From contig JANFNE010000010.1 of assembly GCA_024867545.1 (NCBI GenBank), forward strand, positions 744,001 through 808,000: a stretch of DNA of 64,000 nt. The letters run 5' to 3'. Under the pieces are notes generated by a model that did no database searches, had not been told where the DNA came from, and saw nothing but the letters and a program-made list of their open reading frames with translations. Every line of letters starts with the position of its first letter. Positions within the stretch are counted from its first letter, which is position 1. The translations under genes and the position numbers were made by a program. The stretch comes from Phytopythium helicoides. Its lineage: Eukaryota; Oomycota; Peronosporomycetes; Pythiales; Pythiaceae. Below, one piece after another: positions 49,692 to 60,716 of this stretch.

Positions 49692-52600
49692 ATGGGGGCC
49701 GACTACGCCGCGCGCATGCAGCAGCTGCGGCTCCAGCGCCAGGAAATGTGCGCTGCCTCCACTGCTCGTCGCCTGTTTGTACTGTAGAGGAAGCCTAACG
49801 CCTGCGTGGTGCGTTTTCGGATCGAGCAGGGCGGCAAGGCGCGCAGCCATTGAGAAGAAACTGGCGCTGCGAGAGGCGACGGCCGCCGAGTTCAGCGCTG
49901 TGGCGCTGCAGACTGCGCGCCAGCGGGTCAAGAGCCTCAAGACGGCGGCGGCGGCGTCTAGGAAGCGAAATGACGAGTTCGTGCGCGAGGTGAGGGCGGC
50001 GCAGCGACGCGTGGAGGACGCGCGGCTACAGGTTTTGAGCGAGCGAGCACCGGCCAGTGTGGCGCTCGCGAGAGAGAAGGCGAGGTACCTGCGCAGGATT
50101 GAGCAAGTGTACCCAGTGTGGCAGGAGAAGGAGCAGAGGATGAGAATCGACAAGCTGCGCGCGCTTGAGGAGCGGAAGAGGGCTGTTGAGCAGCGCAGGT
50201 TCCTTGCCAAGAAGGTGGGGTGCTGAGAGCCACAATTCGGGGAGACTGTGCTTGACTTACTGCTTCCTCATATGAATGTCGGTGGATAGACATTTGAACA
50301 GGAGCAGACCGTCGAAGATTTGATTCGGCAAACGGTGTGAAAGTTGAGATTGCTCGGAGTGAATAGTTGCCCTCAAAAGCTAACTCGTACGCCATTAAAG
50401 CGCCACGAGATCGAGCTAGCAGAAAGCCTCGCCCAGAATGAGGCGTACGAAAGAGAGCTTCTGCGCCAACAAAGCTCGAGCCATGGTATTCCAGCTGAAT
50501 TACTTTCTACGCTCAAACGTTTTGCATCTGACTAGTATTTGGTGCAAAAGCGGCGCAAGTGAAGCAAACTATCCGAGAGCACGCTCGCGGCGCGAGATCA
50601 TATTTGCAGGCTCAAGCTTCAGACGAGTTGCTCACAACCCCAGATGTCGACGAGCAGACTACAGGTAAATGGTTACTTGGACGAGAACCCGAATGATATT
50701 TCACTAATGTGTGTCTTGTGGTGGAGACGCGATCTATGAGGCATTCTCGCCTCGAAGTGCTCTAAGCGCGCTTCGCGAAGGAGTGAAGTAAGTCCGTTTA
50801 GGATGTTGCAAGCATCCATTGGAGTATTCTGAGTATGTTTGCGTGAGCTTAGCATTGTATCCATGCACACAACGGAACTCTACGGAAACGATATCTGCGA
50901 CTTTGAGGGAAGGCAGCATCTTGAAGTCAGCGCTCCATCATCATCACCATTCCCATCGAGTCAGTATGGCTTGCAAACCATACAAGAGGATGATGAATCA
51001 TTAGTGAGTGTACCGGAGATTCTATCTTCTTCGATCGACAGCAGTCTTAATCGTAGTAACTTCTCTCCTGTGGTCGAGACAAAAATCGTAAGCACTCACA
51101 TGCAAGCTTCGGCGACTCATCCGCCACAGGCGCAGCAAAACGAGCAAACAGTTCCGTATTTCACAAATCAGGGCAACGCACAAGATGTGCGGCGGCTTTC
51201 GTCTGGCGTATCCAGTGTGGGGAACACAACACACTTCCCAATGCCGACTGATAGAATTGTAAAGCATGCTCCAAAGGAAGAGGAAAAGCCAATAGTCAGC
51301 TCTGTTGGGGCTAATGAAAAGCTTCAAAATCTCCAGGATCTTCATCAAACGCCACAATATGCTTCACAAATTGAAGTAAATTCGAAGGACTCAATCCATT
51401 TTACACAGATGCCAAACACGGCGACTATGAAACACGAAGAAGCTAGTGCTGGGGAGATGTCTCCAGCACGATCAGAAATGTATGAATCAAAGGCCACTCT
51501 GCCACCAGAAAGCTATCATCAATCACAAGACATGATCGTTTCTAGTCGTGCATCGGGTAGCAATGCTAAAGCAGAATCGCTGCCTCAGCCAGTGACTGTG
51601 CCTCTAAGCGATTTGATGGAGACAAAGCTTGGCGCTAACACAAGTACAACGATTGAAGAAGTGAAACCCACCATCGCTCAAGCTGATGCTACCACTAAAC
51701 CTCATGAAACACAAGTTGTAGATGGTGAGTTGGGAGGTCAAGACTTGCCAATTGATTCTATTGTTGAGAAAAATCCTCTCCCGTTGAGTACCGAAGCAGC
51801 TCTGGGCTCAGATACAGCACCATTATTGATAAGCCAGAACTCCACTTTGGAGAACAAACAGGCTATTGCAACTTGGACAGATACCTCAACAACAAAATCA
51901 CCCAGCCCGGCACTCCCAACACCTCCACAACTTCCAGAGGTGTTAGAGACAGGTACTGATAGCATTGAACTCAGCCCACTTACCTCGTTAGAACTATCGG
52001 GGAGTTTTTTTCGAGATGTCGAAGCGAGGGGTGTGTATCCGCCATCGTCGGTTGAGACTGTCGAGTCCAAGGAGAGCGCGCTAGTGAAATCAGTACCTAT
52101 GCTGACCGAAAAAAATGAAGAAGTGGAGTTGTCTGTGCCAGTTCATTCGCCAAGCAATCTCCAAGAAAGCACGCATAGCGAAAACCACGAAGGAATGCAC
52201 CCTGTATTGAGCCACGAGTCAAGCTTCTCTGCTGATCTCGATCCTGCCAGTCCACCAAACCTACAAAGTATGGGTATTCCTAGTAAAGACCAAGATGTCA
52301 CAAGACAACCTTCTCCGGTTGGTAGTCCTGCTGATACATCTTTTGGCGAGGAAAGAGTAGTTGGTACACTAGACACCTCGTTAGAAATTGGGACGGAGAA
52401 CAAAAACCCCAGTCTATCAAGGGCAAAAGACCCTGCTCTTCCTCCCAGTAATCTAGCACCAGAGAAGTCTGGAAAATTATCTGTTGCCACTACACAACAT
52501 GATACTCAGCCCGTCGTCAATGAGGCGCCAGCTACAATCGAACAAGAATCACCTATAGTTACCAGCCAAGCTCCAAGCGAGGTCTTTGCCAGCCTTGCTT

Positions 52601-54102
52601 CAATATTGAAAGGCTCTCTAGACTTACACTCTACTCGTCTTGCTGTGCTTTGCTTTAGACTCTGCCAAAACGACCTCCAACAGAGGGCTTATCGGCTTCA
52701 GACCGAGTCAAAGCACTCACTGCACTTATGGCCCGTGTTGAAGAGGGAGCAACTGAAGGGGACCAGTTCGGCGGGTCGATGATGGCAGATGCGTCAAACG
52801 AGTCAAAGCGAGATCTCGTTCGGTGAGTGTGTCCACTTGTTATATTCAAAGGTGTTGATGGGGGCTTTAACAGTTGGATTTATGTTTTGCACCGAAGCTC
52901 GGCAGTGAGCGGTCGGAAAGCTCAGATTGCGTTTTATGGCTCCGATATTTGCTTTGAATTGATTGTTGATATTGCGCGCGATATTGGAACGGGTAATCGA
53001 TCGCAGCTACAAGGACTTGGATGCTGCAGTGTTGTCGTGATCTAAGTAATTCTGTCATATTTTTCGCAGCGCTCTTCCCGCCACGCGCATTCGAAGGCAT
53101 TATGAACGATCAGAAACTACGGAAACTGCATCAGCAATCCAAAGAGAAAGAAATGGGTACGTGCTAAGTTGCACATCACACATTTGGTTTCACTCTAACA
53201 CATTCACTTGTTATAGATACCTGGAAGCTATACTCGAACCACATGAAACAGCTCGTCACCCTCAAGGCAGTCGCTATCGGCGACCTGGTGGAGATTTTTC
53301 TCGCAGCATTTTTGAGCCAAGACCCGAACAATCAGCGCTCTCAACGAAAGGTGTTTCTAGAGTGACTTGTGTTTGGCTTCTCTGGTCGTGACTGACCCGT
53401 GTCATGTTGCAGTTGCGCGAGTTCCTGTATACCACGTGCGGGGCAACGGCTACAGAAAGCCCACCGCGCAAAGACAGTTTTGCATCACCAACGTCTTCAC
53501 CAAATCGTCTAGACCCAGGAAGTGGACCTGCGAGCCCGGTCTTCTCTAAGCCTTTGACTACTGTAGAGGAGATGAAGCCGCAGGAGATTCGAGTTAACAC
53601 CCCTTCAGTGCTACAGACAGCTTTCCTTCAGCACCAAAGTCCCCCAAAGTCTAAGACGTTCGGTGTAGCAACATCTGGGTGCGTGTCAAAAGATTTGAAT
53701 ATTATTCAGCCATGTGATCTAAAACTGCCAGGAACCGACAACAGGTACAAGAAGAAAGCTGGGCGAGAAGACGATTTCCTCAGTTCGATGAGCTCGACGC
53801 CAACTCGCCTCTCTCAAAAGGTTTGGGCCCTCTAGATGATGGATACGCGAATTGGTCTGACCCTTTTACATCCACAACAGCTCATCAAGGGCGGCAAGCT
53901 CGGAGACTACTCGGAGTTTGAAGAGGAAGACGAGGTCGACCTGCAGAACCTCATTGGCTCGCGGTCGGCTCGTACACCTGTCGGTAGTCGATCCGAGGCC
54001 CCAGCCGCAGCTGCAGCAACGGCCTCCCGCTCGTCCGCATCTTCGTTCAAAGCTTCTGCCTCTGCTCGTCGCGGCGACGACGACTTTGACGTCGACTTCT
54101 AG
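49692..54102 (+). CDS. Coiled-coil protein with long disordered middle, Kizuna-like (tentative)
   Basis: Exons: 49692-49747, 49830-50214, 50290-50334, 50401-50485, 50536-50664, 50727-50787, 50853-52581, 52659-52822, 53070-53156, 53217-53350, 53413 to about 53830, with the last part ending at 54102. The N-terminus (YAARMQQLRLQRQEM, then AIEKKLALREAT and LKTAAAASRKRNDEFVREV) is a coiled coil whose order and spacing resemble centrosomal Kizuna. A disordered Ser/Pro/Thr-rich region of over 550 residues follows, then a conserved-looking helical part (DTWKLYSNHMKQLVTLKAV) and an acidic end DDDFDVDF, compared with the DDSDDFYD-type Kizuna end. Kizuna stabilises centrosomes and basal bodies; that role is inferred from this weak resemblance. 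Phases disagree at 52822/53070 and the frame shifts near 53800-53900, so the 3' part is approximate. Confidence 0.6.
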
Positions 54103-54242
54103 TAACTTCAACGTCAACACGGTCAAGTTTTTCCCAACCAAATCAAAAAAAAAGTGGCTTGACAGTTCTATGTGGTCCACGCGCGCTCTGATCCTGTCGA
54201 AGAAGGTTTGTTTCGCGTCGATACGAGATCGCCCAGCTCAGT

Positions 54243-56362
54243 ATGGCGGCCGTGCTAGGCCGCGACGAGTACGCGACGGCGTCGGCCGCCGTGCAGGCGC
54301 ACTTCCACGCGGTGCGCGCCGAAGACGCGTTTCGCCAGTCGAATGTGCGTGCGATCGCGGCCTCCGCGGGCTTCTGGGGCGCTCTGTGGCGCGCGCAATC
54401 TAACGCTGGAGGCTGCCGCCGCGACAGTTCGCGCTGGCCGAGAAGGAGGGCCGCGTGGCGAGCGCCAAGTTCCTGGAGGCGGCGCAGCAGGTGCGAGACA
54501 AGCGCACGGTCGACGCGCTTGTGCTGCTGGCCGAGAACTACGAGTACCGCGCCAAGGTCGCGCGCGCGAGGAACCCGGCGCCAGTGGAGGGCGACGAGGG
54601 GGGAGGAAGCGCGGACAAGGCGTTAGACGCGGTCGAGGACGGAGCGGACGCGTCGCTGCAGCCTACGGAAGTGGCTGATGCAGCTGGTCAAGAGCGGGCT
54701 GCAGAGCCTGACGAGAGTGGTGGGAACGCTCCGGACCGGCCGGACACGAGCGCCGCGACGGAAGCGCAGCTAAACATGGCCGCGGTCGAGATGGAGGAGC
54801 TCTGGCGCCGGCTGCACGAGATTGGGCTGTCTAGCGGCGGGTCGTCCGACAAGGTTTGCTGAGGTTTTCGGGTGCTGCGTGTGGGCTGTGAGTGGGGATT
54901 GAGCGGATTTGGTCGGATTTTTTTTTCTTTGTTCCAGCAGAACAACTTGCTCATGTCATCGCGGCATCTCTCCTCATCGCTTGGAGACTCGTTCTGCCTG
55001 CTCCCGGCCAAGACAAGGTAAGGAAGTTCTCTTACAATGCAACACTCTGTCAGAGATGATCCCGCTTACGTCTATATGTCTTCCATTCAAGAACAACGTA
55101 CGGGGTGCAGGCGACTGCGATAGACGGAGGGTCTACACTTCGTGCGGCGGTCGCATCGAGAATGAGAAACCACCGCGTTCGGTGTGTATTGGGGCTTTTC
55201 TGTTCTTTTTTCTTGTAGGGGTGTTTGTTTCTAATCGGCATGCTGTCTTCAGTTTGATGGAGCAACAGCTTGGGGGTCGAGTGGTAATGGAGCGGCACCA
55301 ACATCATCACCCAGCACTCAACAACACCAGTGAGGCGCCGAGCAATGCTTACCGATCAAAGCAGGATCATGAGATGAGCAGTCACGAACGTCAATCCCAT
55401 CAGCACTCGGAGAGCACCAACCGCGAGGACATTGAGAGTTTAGAGGAGACGGTCACACACCAGAAAATGGAGATTGTGCGGCTATTGAACACTGTCAAGA
55501 CGCTCAGCACCGAGAACACAAAACTCGTAAAGGTAAGCTGCGGGGGCTCAAAGTGGACGTTTGATAGTCTTGCTCTAAACGAGACTTTTCGTGTCTGCAG
55601 AAATGCGAGACGCTCACCAACATCCAGGCAGAAAACCAAGAGATTCGCGAGGCTATGGATCGCTTCAAGAAGACTTACAGCCAGAAGGTGACACAATTTT
55701 GCTAATGGTCATGCATGCTGTTGCAGATGACTTATTCTGCTCTAATTGTTGCGCAGCTTGTAATGATCAAGCGCGCACTGGAAGAATGGCGACGCCAGCA
55801 AGGAAATGCTGGGCCTCAGCCCGAGCCCTCAAGCACTCCCTCTACCCCTACGGGAGGGTATGTGTGCAATGGAGCACAGACCAAGCGAATGTGATACTAA
55901 CTGGTGCTTGCATGCTCAGACGAGATGCTGCCGCCATGGCTAGACAACTTCAGCTCCAGGAGCAGCAAATCCAGAAGCTACAAGACGCAATGCGCACCAG
56001 GGTACGTCCTCTGTCTTGTGTGCATGTTGATGTGTTGCTGAGCCCAGGACTGACCATGGGAGCAGGATGAACAACTTGCCAAGTACGAGAAATGGTACCA
56101 GACGCTCAAGGCTGGAGCCAAGGCCAAGCAGCGTAGCCAGATGCAGCATCAACATCACGACGGGGCTGGGAATGGTGGTGCGACTCCCACGAGCAGCTTC
56201 ACGAGTGCGCAATCGTCTGGAGGCGGGGTGGCGTACAACTCATTCACGAGCAGCAACAGTTTCCACGACTCGAGCGCGGCGACTGGCGACTCGAGCACTT
56301 TCGGGTACAGCAGCAGCGGATCATCGCGGCCACCTGCGCACCCTAATCGAAGAGCTTTGTGA
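54243..56362 (+). CDS. MIT-like helical plus coiled-coil protein, NRBF2-like architecture
   Basis: Nine exons with matching phases: 54243-54344, 54428-54853, 54938-55017, 55092-55181, 55253-55532, 55601-55687, 55757-55857, 55920-56001, 56066-56362, giving 514 residues. The N-terminal helical hairpins (HFHAVRAEDAFRQSNFALA, KFLEAAQQVRDKRTVDALVL, LLAENYEYRAKVARAR) look like an MIT domain. The middle coiled coil (ESLEETVTHQKMEIVRLLNT, then VKTLSTENTKLVKKCETL) recalls the NRBF2 coiled coil in place and pattern. A second coiled coil (ALEEWRRQQ, QEQQIQKLQDAMRTRDEQLA) and a Ser/Gly-rich tail follow. NRBF2 is an accessory of the autophagy PI3-kinase complex; this assignment is tentative. Start: ATG 54243 in cagtATGGCG. 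Confidence 0.65.
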
Positions 56363-56831
56363 GGTCGAGCACCACTTGCATGCACCATTACAAAGACACC
56401 CGTTCACGTTTGCTTGGATCTACCATGATATTTTCATACTCACTCGACATTGTCGTCCACGCCGACACTTTAGATCACTACTCCTTCTCCTTGACTCAGA
56501 CAGCTCCAGCAGGGGATGGCACATCGCGCACCTAGGGCGTGGGCAGCGACGTCAGGGGCCAGTCGAGCCTTGTGAGCCCGACCAGCCTCCAGCGGGTAGT
56601 AGCCTCTCGCTGCCGCACGCCCATTTTGCTGAGCATCCTAACCAATAACCTATTTATTCTCAGCAGGGGCACCTGGCAGTGCCCCTTGAACGGGAACAAA
56701 CAACCCTCCATGAACCACCCGGCCGCCGAAGCCGCCCGAGCCAGGAAGAGGGGGAAGTGCGTCTTCAGTGTCAGTGCATCTTGAACAGATGCGAAGCAAC
56801 GCCGTCAAGTTTGGCTGTCGCCAGCATCAGC
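56363..56831. other. Convergent 3' spacer between the NRBF2-like gene and Sec61 alpha
   Basis: A 469-bp interval between two converging stop codons, presumably both 3' UTRs. No recognisable gene, repeat or RNA is seen. Confidence 0.45.
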
Positions 56832-58335
56832 TTAGAAGCCGAAGAGGTTGGCAAGCGGGATCTCGGCGTTCTCGCGAGCGAACGTCTCGAAGTACTGGTA
56901 GATGATGGTCACAGCCAGCAGGATACCCGTGCCCGAGCCAATGGCGCCAAGCAGGTCAGCGACCATCGACAGCGCGCCAATGCACATACCACCGAAGGCA
57001 GCAGCCGTGGGGATGTAGCGGTTGAGCACGTGCACGATCGACGAGTCACGGTGGCCCTTCATCACCATCTGCTGGTCACGCAGCTGCTTGGCGACATCGC
57101 GGGCCGACGAGCCCGAGATCTCAATCCACGTCTTGGAGAAGAGCGCGCACGAGCCAAGGATGAACACAACGTAGATGACGAAGCGGATCGGGTCGTACAG
57201 GATCTGCGCCAGGTTGCTGGGAGCAGACATGTAGTACGCCGCACCACCGACAGGCACGGTCTGACCAGCGCTGCCCTCGACGTCCTGCCAGACACCAAGA
57301 AGGCGAACGAGGAAGTTGCCGCTGAACTTCTTGTACAGGAGCTGCGAGATGAAGTACAGGTTCGACACGAGCGCCGTCTGGAGGATGATCGGCATGTTGG
57401 ACGTGTAGAAGAGCTTGATGGGGTACGTGCCCTGCTGGCCGCGGAAGCGCTGGTACTTGACCGGGAGGTCCACGCGGAAGCCCTGGAAGTAGATGACGAC
57501 GATGAAGACGAACATGGTCGCGAGCAAGGTTGGTGACGTTCGGCAGGTTCTGGCGGTAGAAGGCCTCCTTGAGCGCGCGCAGCTTGTCCGAGCGGGTGAT
57601 CAGCAGGTGGAACAGAGCAATGATGGCGCCCTCGAACTCGGTGCCGCGGCCAGTGTTGATCGTCGTGGGGCTGAACGCCTTCCAGACAATGTTCTCACAG
57701 ATGTTGGTGGCGATGAAGAGCGAGATACCCGAGCCAAGACCGTAGCCCTTCTGCAGCATCTCGTCGAGGATGATGACGAGGATACCGGCGCAGAGCAGCT
57801 GGACGATGATCAGGATGGCGTTGAACGCGCCAATGTCCGAGATGTTGCCGTACATGCCCGACACCACGTACGCGACGGCCTCGCCGAACGTGATGAGGAT
57901 ACCAAAGAGCTTCTGCGCACCGCTGAAGAGCGCGCGGTCCTCCTTCAGCGACTGGTCGACCTCAATCATCTTGGATCCCGCCAGCAGCTGCATGACGAGG
58001 CCGGACGTGACGATGGGCGAAATGCCGAGCTCCATGAGCGTGCCGCGGTTGGACGCCAGGATGACGCGCATCCAGTAGAGCGGGTCCGACGACTTGGACG
58101 TCTGGATGCCGTAGAGCGGGATCTGGCAGCAGACGAGGAAGATGAAGAGCGTGATGACGGTCCACAGGACCTTCTCGCGGAACGGGATCTTGCGGTCGGG
58201 CTGCGCCACCTCGGGCAGCACGCACATGACGGGCCGGATCAGGTGGAGGAAGCGCACTGTTGTCGCATTAACGCACGCAAGGTTAGCGCCACCGACTCAT
58301 ACCGCGGCTCGCTCTCTCGTAGAGGGAAACGTACT
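56832..58335 (-). CDS. SEC61A: Sec61 alpha, ER protein-conducting channel (one frame slip)
   Basis: Core channel subunit of the ER translocon, ten membrane helices, about 474 residues. Family blocks are near-identical to animals: [134 protein letters not shown] and [12 protein letters not shown]. The reading frame slips once at 57526-57527, where an extra base turns AAC CTG CTC into AAC CTT GCT. No ATG exists in frame at the N-terminus. The best model splits the start codon: A at 58335, a 78-nt intron 58257-58334 (donor GTACGT, acceptor AACAG), then TG at 58256-58255 followed by [15 protein letters not shown], which aligns with the animal N-terminus. Confidence 0.93.
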
Positions 58336-58389
58336 GGCTGCTTCGGGTCTTCCCGCTGCTTTGTCGACGCTCGGCAACCGCAGAAAAGG

Positions 58390-58396
58390 GAAATGA
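58390..58396 (-). promoter_or_regulatory. Oomycete-type initiator upstream of Sec61 alpha
   Basis: TCATTTC on the minus strand fits YCAYTYY and lies about 55-60 nt before the proposed split start codon. It supports a short first exon ending at 58335. Confidence 0.45.
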
Positions 58397-60630
58397 CCGC
58401 CGCGATCCAGGGGGCGGGAGCGCGTAAAAACGCGATCGGACGACGTAAAAACGGGAAATGGAGTAATTACACACAGGCGATACGTGTCAACGCGGGGCGG
58501 TGGTATGTGTTGCTGGAGGGAGATGATTGAGTTGTAGAGGCTCGTGATGGCGGAAACACCGGATGGCTACATCGGACTTTGAGCGGGCGCGACTGTAACG
58601 ACGACAAGGCAACACTTCAAGTCCAAACGACGTGACGCGATTTGGGACTTGTCGGATGGCAGCGCGAGGGATCGTGTTCACACTCGTGCAAGGCGATAAT
58701 GAGTGCTGCACTTTTCTAAATGTGGTTGAGCAAGCTGGGCTACGAGCTCGATACTTTCTATGTTTGGCGTAGAAGCGCGGAAGAGTCACTGTCGAACAGC
58801 ACAACACCAACTCATCACAGAGTCCCTCGTTCTCTGCGAGACACCTCGTTCGAACCTGTACTCGGACAAAATCCAGCAAGGACTGCCGATGTAGACGGTT
58901 GAGTATGCATAGTGCTCTTGCGGGTCAGCTTGGAATTGTAGCTTCGAATTCAAGTGCCAAGACACCTGCATCAAGACTTCAATAGGACGATGGTGGCACA
59001 ATCAAGACAGTGGTTGAACGGCCGAACATGATTCGGTAACTCGATCTCCGAATGCTTCATGGTGCCTGCCCGAACGGGAGGCAGTAGCGGAAATGAACAT
59101 GAATCTGCTGATAAGTAGAATGCCACTGCGAGATTACAGTGGGCATTCTCTTTCCGAGCGGCGCTTTTGCTGTTTTTCCATCATTCAGAGCGTCGACTAT
59201 CTGCAGAGTGACCTCTTGTTTCACCGTGCACAGACCCTGCCTCACGTTGTTTGTATTGTCGGTGTTGCGATTGTTCACTACGCCTAATGCCAAAGTAAAT
59301 CGCTCAAGGCGATAGCTTTTACCAGTGAATTCAGCAATGTGTTGATAGCCATTAGGCTGCATGTGATATCATCGCAATCGATGTATCGTAAATGCAATCT
59401 AGGGACGCTCGTAGTCTCAAGATGAACATCCGTCGTTGCAGGTGTCTTTCGGATACTGCCAGAGTCTCGCGATGGCAACGTCTACTGGATGCGCACTATT
59501 CATCAAACGATCCACAGTCGTACTCGCTGCTATCGAACACTGGGCTGCTGAAAGCGGGGCACACTGAACGGTGCCGGCGTTGAGATGGATGTTGTTGTTG
59601 GCGAAGGCACTTGTAACGCACGCTATTCTCTCTGCTGTTCTGACTTTACAGAACGAGCTGCCGCCGCGAGATAATGTTAGTGTTTTGCATTTTTTTTCGT
59701 TCTGAACCGCATCTCACTTGTCGCCACAATTCTATGGCACTAGTACGTAGCGAGACTCAACAGTTTTGCTGATCTGAATGCACATTTCGTGGTTCCAAAC
59801 GAAGTAATGCAACAGACCAAAGTGACCACATGAAACGCAGCATCAATCGGTCGGAGTCTTCCACACAAACTGAACCACTTCAACATCGTTTTCGGTTGCT
59901 CGAAGGTCGTCTACTTCAAAAACCGGTTTACCGGTGCATGGATTGCTTGAAGATCGTCACTGCCCAAATGAGCACGATCGTATCTACCAAATTAGCGCTG
60001 CCACGTCCAATCCGTGATGCGCATACAAGCTTCAGCACAAAAGACCTTCACTCGCGCCATTCATTTTGGGTAAGCGCCCAAATCATCTGCCTGCCGATCG
60101 CAAATCGCGCAACGCCTCCGCCGCCACGTCGCGCGTGTCACAGCTTGGCTGCTCGAATCGGAATCCACGTGCGCCAAAAGATTTTTTCTCGCCACGCTGG
60201 CAAACTATACAGTGGGCCATATAATTCGCACAGTAGACCGCTGACTCCCTCTTGCCCACATGGCGGGCGGCGGTGCCGCTTCATGCGCACAACACCTTGC
60301 GGTTTTATTTCCCTCGGCACGCTCAACCGCCCCAGCAGCGGGGCAAAACAGCCGAAAAAAAAAAACCGTGGTGAGCGCCGACGAATCTCGGATGCGGCGC
60401 GAGATTCGATTCGTCAGCAGCAGGCCAAATGCCTCGAGCACCTTGGCAGCCAGCACGAGGGAAGGGGTTGCAGCGTACCCATCAAAAAATTCGGCTCTGC
60501 AGGTCGAATCTTTCACCCATTTCTCTCGGTCTCAGTATACTCTCCACCGGTACAAACCGGTTTTCCTCGTAATTTACATCGCTTTCTTGCCACTTCGTGT
60601 TTACGTCGCGGAAACGTCGTCGCAGTTCCC
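58397..60630. other. Long spacer between Sec61 alpha and the B56-like gene
   Basis: About 2.2 kb without a gene I can support. The longest open frame (from 59830 plus) carries short segments without recognisable domain and then becomes antisense-like low-complexity sequence. Short A and T runs occur near 59690 and 60355. I see no tRNA-like cloverleaf and no terminal repeats. An unrecognised non-coding RNA or species-specific gene is possible. Confidence 0.4.
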
Positions 60631-60648
60631 GCTCATTCTGACGTTTCC
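60631..60648 (+). promoter_or_regulatory. Oomycete initiator upstream of the B56-like gene
   Basis: GCTCATTCTGACGTTTCC matches the first nine and the TTT positions of the classical oomycete start-site motif GCTCATTYYNCAWTTT. It lies about 70-85 bp before the ATG at 60717. Confidence 0.5.
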
Positions 60649-60716
60649 CCGCTTGAACTCGTTGCCGCTCGCCGCGCCCCTCGCGACCCGCGCGCCCGCG
60701 CGATCCTCGCCGCCCC

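Noticed and set aside
57493..58530. Plus-strand open frame of 345 codons opposite Sec61 alpha
   Set aside because: Antisense shadow of the strongly conserved Sec61 alpha gene; product is charged low-complexity.
58850..58870. GTTCGAACC, similar to a tRNA B box
   Set aside because: No A box or cloverleaf can be folded at the right distance.
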